From assembly GCA_013396635.1 (NCBI GenBank), contig WBMW01003826.1, positions 248,001 through 312,000 of the forward strand: DNA of 64,000 nt, written 5' to 3'. Positions 62,571 through 64,000 of the stretch are shown here, in pieces. This DNA is from Penelope pileata. Lineage: Eukaryota > Chordata > Aves > Galliformes > Cracidae. The notes beneath the pieces are model-generated. The model worked only from the letters and a program-made list of their open reading frames with translations, did no database searches and was not told the DNA's origin. How positions within the stretch are numbered: position 1 is the first letter of the stretch; each line of letters opens with the position of its first letter. The translations under genes were made by a program, and so were the position numbers.

Positions 62571-64000
62571 TGTAGCATCAAATCCTGAGATCATATTTGG
62601 CATCTCACTATTAATAAGACAACAGGCATTGGAAAAAACAAGGAATGACTGACACAATGAAAGTCCAGTCTGAAAACCAAAGTGAAATATAAGCAGGAAA
62701 CAAAAAGGTAATTTCTTCAGCAGTATCATCAGTAGCACTGCTAGAACGAGAAGTGTGTTTCCAGTTAAATCTTCTGGAGCTCCAACAGATGCAGCAGCTG
62801 AAGAGTTTTCCTTTTCCTTTTCCTTTTCCTTTNATTGCAGCCAAAAACCATCAAACAGAAATCATTAGGATTTATAATGACACTACAGCCCTACTCTTCC
62901 ATCAGGCAGCCTGCTGACCAGGAGGTGATGCAGTTTTGTAACACGTCAAAGGTCTGAAGTGCAGCTCAGACTCAGGATGTACAGGACAGAGGTGGCTCCC
63001 AGGAGAATGCCCAACCAGGCTTTTAAAAGCTCCACATTGAGCAGAATGTAAGGTATAGGAAAAGAACCATTAAGGAAAAATATTTTTGCTCATGCTGATT
63101 AGAGAGCTGGCTATTAAGCCCTCTAGGAGCAAGACCAATAAATAATGTTTCACATATGCTTTATTTGCAGTCTGTATTTGCAGTCTGCTTCTGTAAAATG
63201 CATGAGCTCACGCGCGTAATGCTGCTGAAGTGCGTATCGAGTCAGCTGTATTATGCAAACTCGCTGCATCATTGTCAGGGACCTCCAGAATGAATGAACT
63301 CTCTGCCACTTGCTAAATGACTTCCTGGGTTTCCATTGTTCCAAAGCACCAGCAAAACAGAAGCAGAAGTGAGAAACAGATTACATACATCTACTTAGGC
63401 TCATTTGTCAAAAATAATCTCCACTAATCTTGTTATTGCAACAAAATCACAATGAGTAAAGCTCTCCTTATTTAATTGCCTTAGTTTACTTATTGCAGTC
63501 ACGTAAACTCATACTTCATTTCTTGGCAATCCAGTCTTCAGGCCAGCAAAGGTACTTGATGTTCTCAGTTTTGGGGAGGAAGAAGAGAACTGATTTTAAG
63601 GTGACTCAGCACCTTGTTGCAACTTCAACCCATTATAAATAAAACAATAAAGACCTTGTGGTTTAATGTTCTCTACACAGAGGCATTCAGGGAATTACAC
63701 TGGGCCCTATGAGCTAAGCCTCTGCTCCAAGTGGAGATGCTAAGGTGCTCACTTAAACAGCTAGCCAGAAATTCAGAACTGGTATGGATGGCTCCCTGAG
63801 CAGGTACCCATAGCAGCAGGGGTCAGAAAGCTACAGGAACTTGCTGCCTGATGACAATTTGCAGCTATCCTAATGATGCTTTAGGGGCTATTACAAGGCA
63901 GTACAACTTAGAGCTGTTGCTGCACTGAGGGCCCAATGGCCTCTCATGGTTTGTTCCAGAACTGGCAGTGAGCAAGATGGAAAAGTGACATAAAATCACA
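62571..64000 (-). other. YIPF7: YIPF7 last intron (partial)
   Basis: This is the sequence upstream of the terminal exon acceptor. I searched by eye for the preceding YIP1 exon, which should encode further membrane segments, and did not find one, so the intron probably runs past the window end. It holds a CCTTTT hexamer repeat at 62806-62832 and otherwise unremarkable DNA. Confidence 0.65.
62806..62832. repeat. (CCTTTT)n hexamer microsatellite
   Basis: About four and a half tandem units of TTTTCC lie in the YIPF7 intron, followed directly by an ambiguous base N at 62833. Confidence 0.88.

Noticed and set aside
62611..62844. Candidate upstream YIPF7 exon
   Set aside because: The frame is built on the CCTTTT microsatellite and lacks the hydrophobic segments a YIP1 exon must encode.
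1..64000. CRISPR arrays, tRNA or rRNA genes, operons
   Set aside because: Scanned by eye on both strands; no regularly spaced repeats, no convincing tRNA A/B boxes with acceptor pairing and no rRNA were seen. The window is a vertebrate nuclear sequence.

Overview
This window is vertebrate nuclear DNA and almost certainly avian. It is AT-rich and gene-poor, has no bacterial-style coding density, and carries many fragments of the CR1 non-LTR retrotransposon with the bird-type 3' end (reverse transcriptase pieces ending in ATTCTATGATTCTATGA). The species cannot be fixed from the sequence alone. Bird and gene identities are from memory of the families; no search was run.

Only two real protein-coding segments are supported, both on the minus strand. 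(1) 20539-21382 is the first coding exon of KCTD8, an auxiliary subunit of GABA-B receptors. It starts at a good Kozak ATG inside a CpG island and ends at a phase-1 GTAAGT donor. The rest of the gene lies left of the window, so 1-20538 is intron 1. (2) 62360-62522 is the last coding exon of a YIP1-family membrane protein, most likely YIPF7. It has a textbook 3' splice site, and 62523-64000 is its last intron. KCTD8 and YIPF7 are neighbours on the same strand in other amniotes as I recall them, so synteny supports both calls. About 40 kb between them is intergenic.

Layout: 1-20538, KCTD8 intron 1 with a long decayed CR1 holding a second CR1 nested inside it (1297-3117), a solo retroviral LTR with a 5-bp target duplication (5910-6231), a long imperfect hairpin (7594-7677) and an old CR1 (9108-9335). 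20090-21430, CpG island with KCTD8 exon 1; 21383-21560, its 5' flank with a CArG box and G-quadruplex motif. 21561-62091, intergenic DNA with CR1 copies at 34806, 45075, 47870, 50218, 51520, 54385 and 60162, simple repeats and two short perfect hairpins. 62092-64000, 3' end of YIPF7 and its last intron.

The two genes do not form a functional unit. KCTD8 acts at GABA-B receptors in neurons, and YIPF7 is a membrane protein of the early secretory pathway. I found no convincing novel multi-gene system. The observations most worth checking are the 84-nt pre-miRNA-like hairpin at 7594-7677, the solo LTR, and two assembly gaps inside CR1 copies that look much too short for the sequence they replace.
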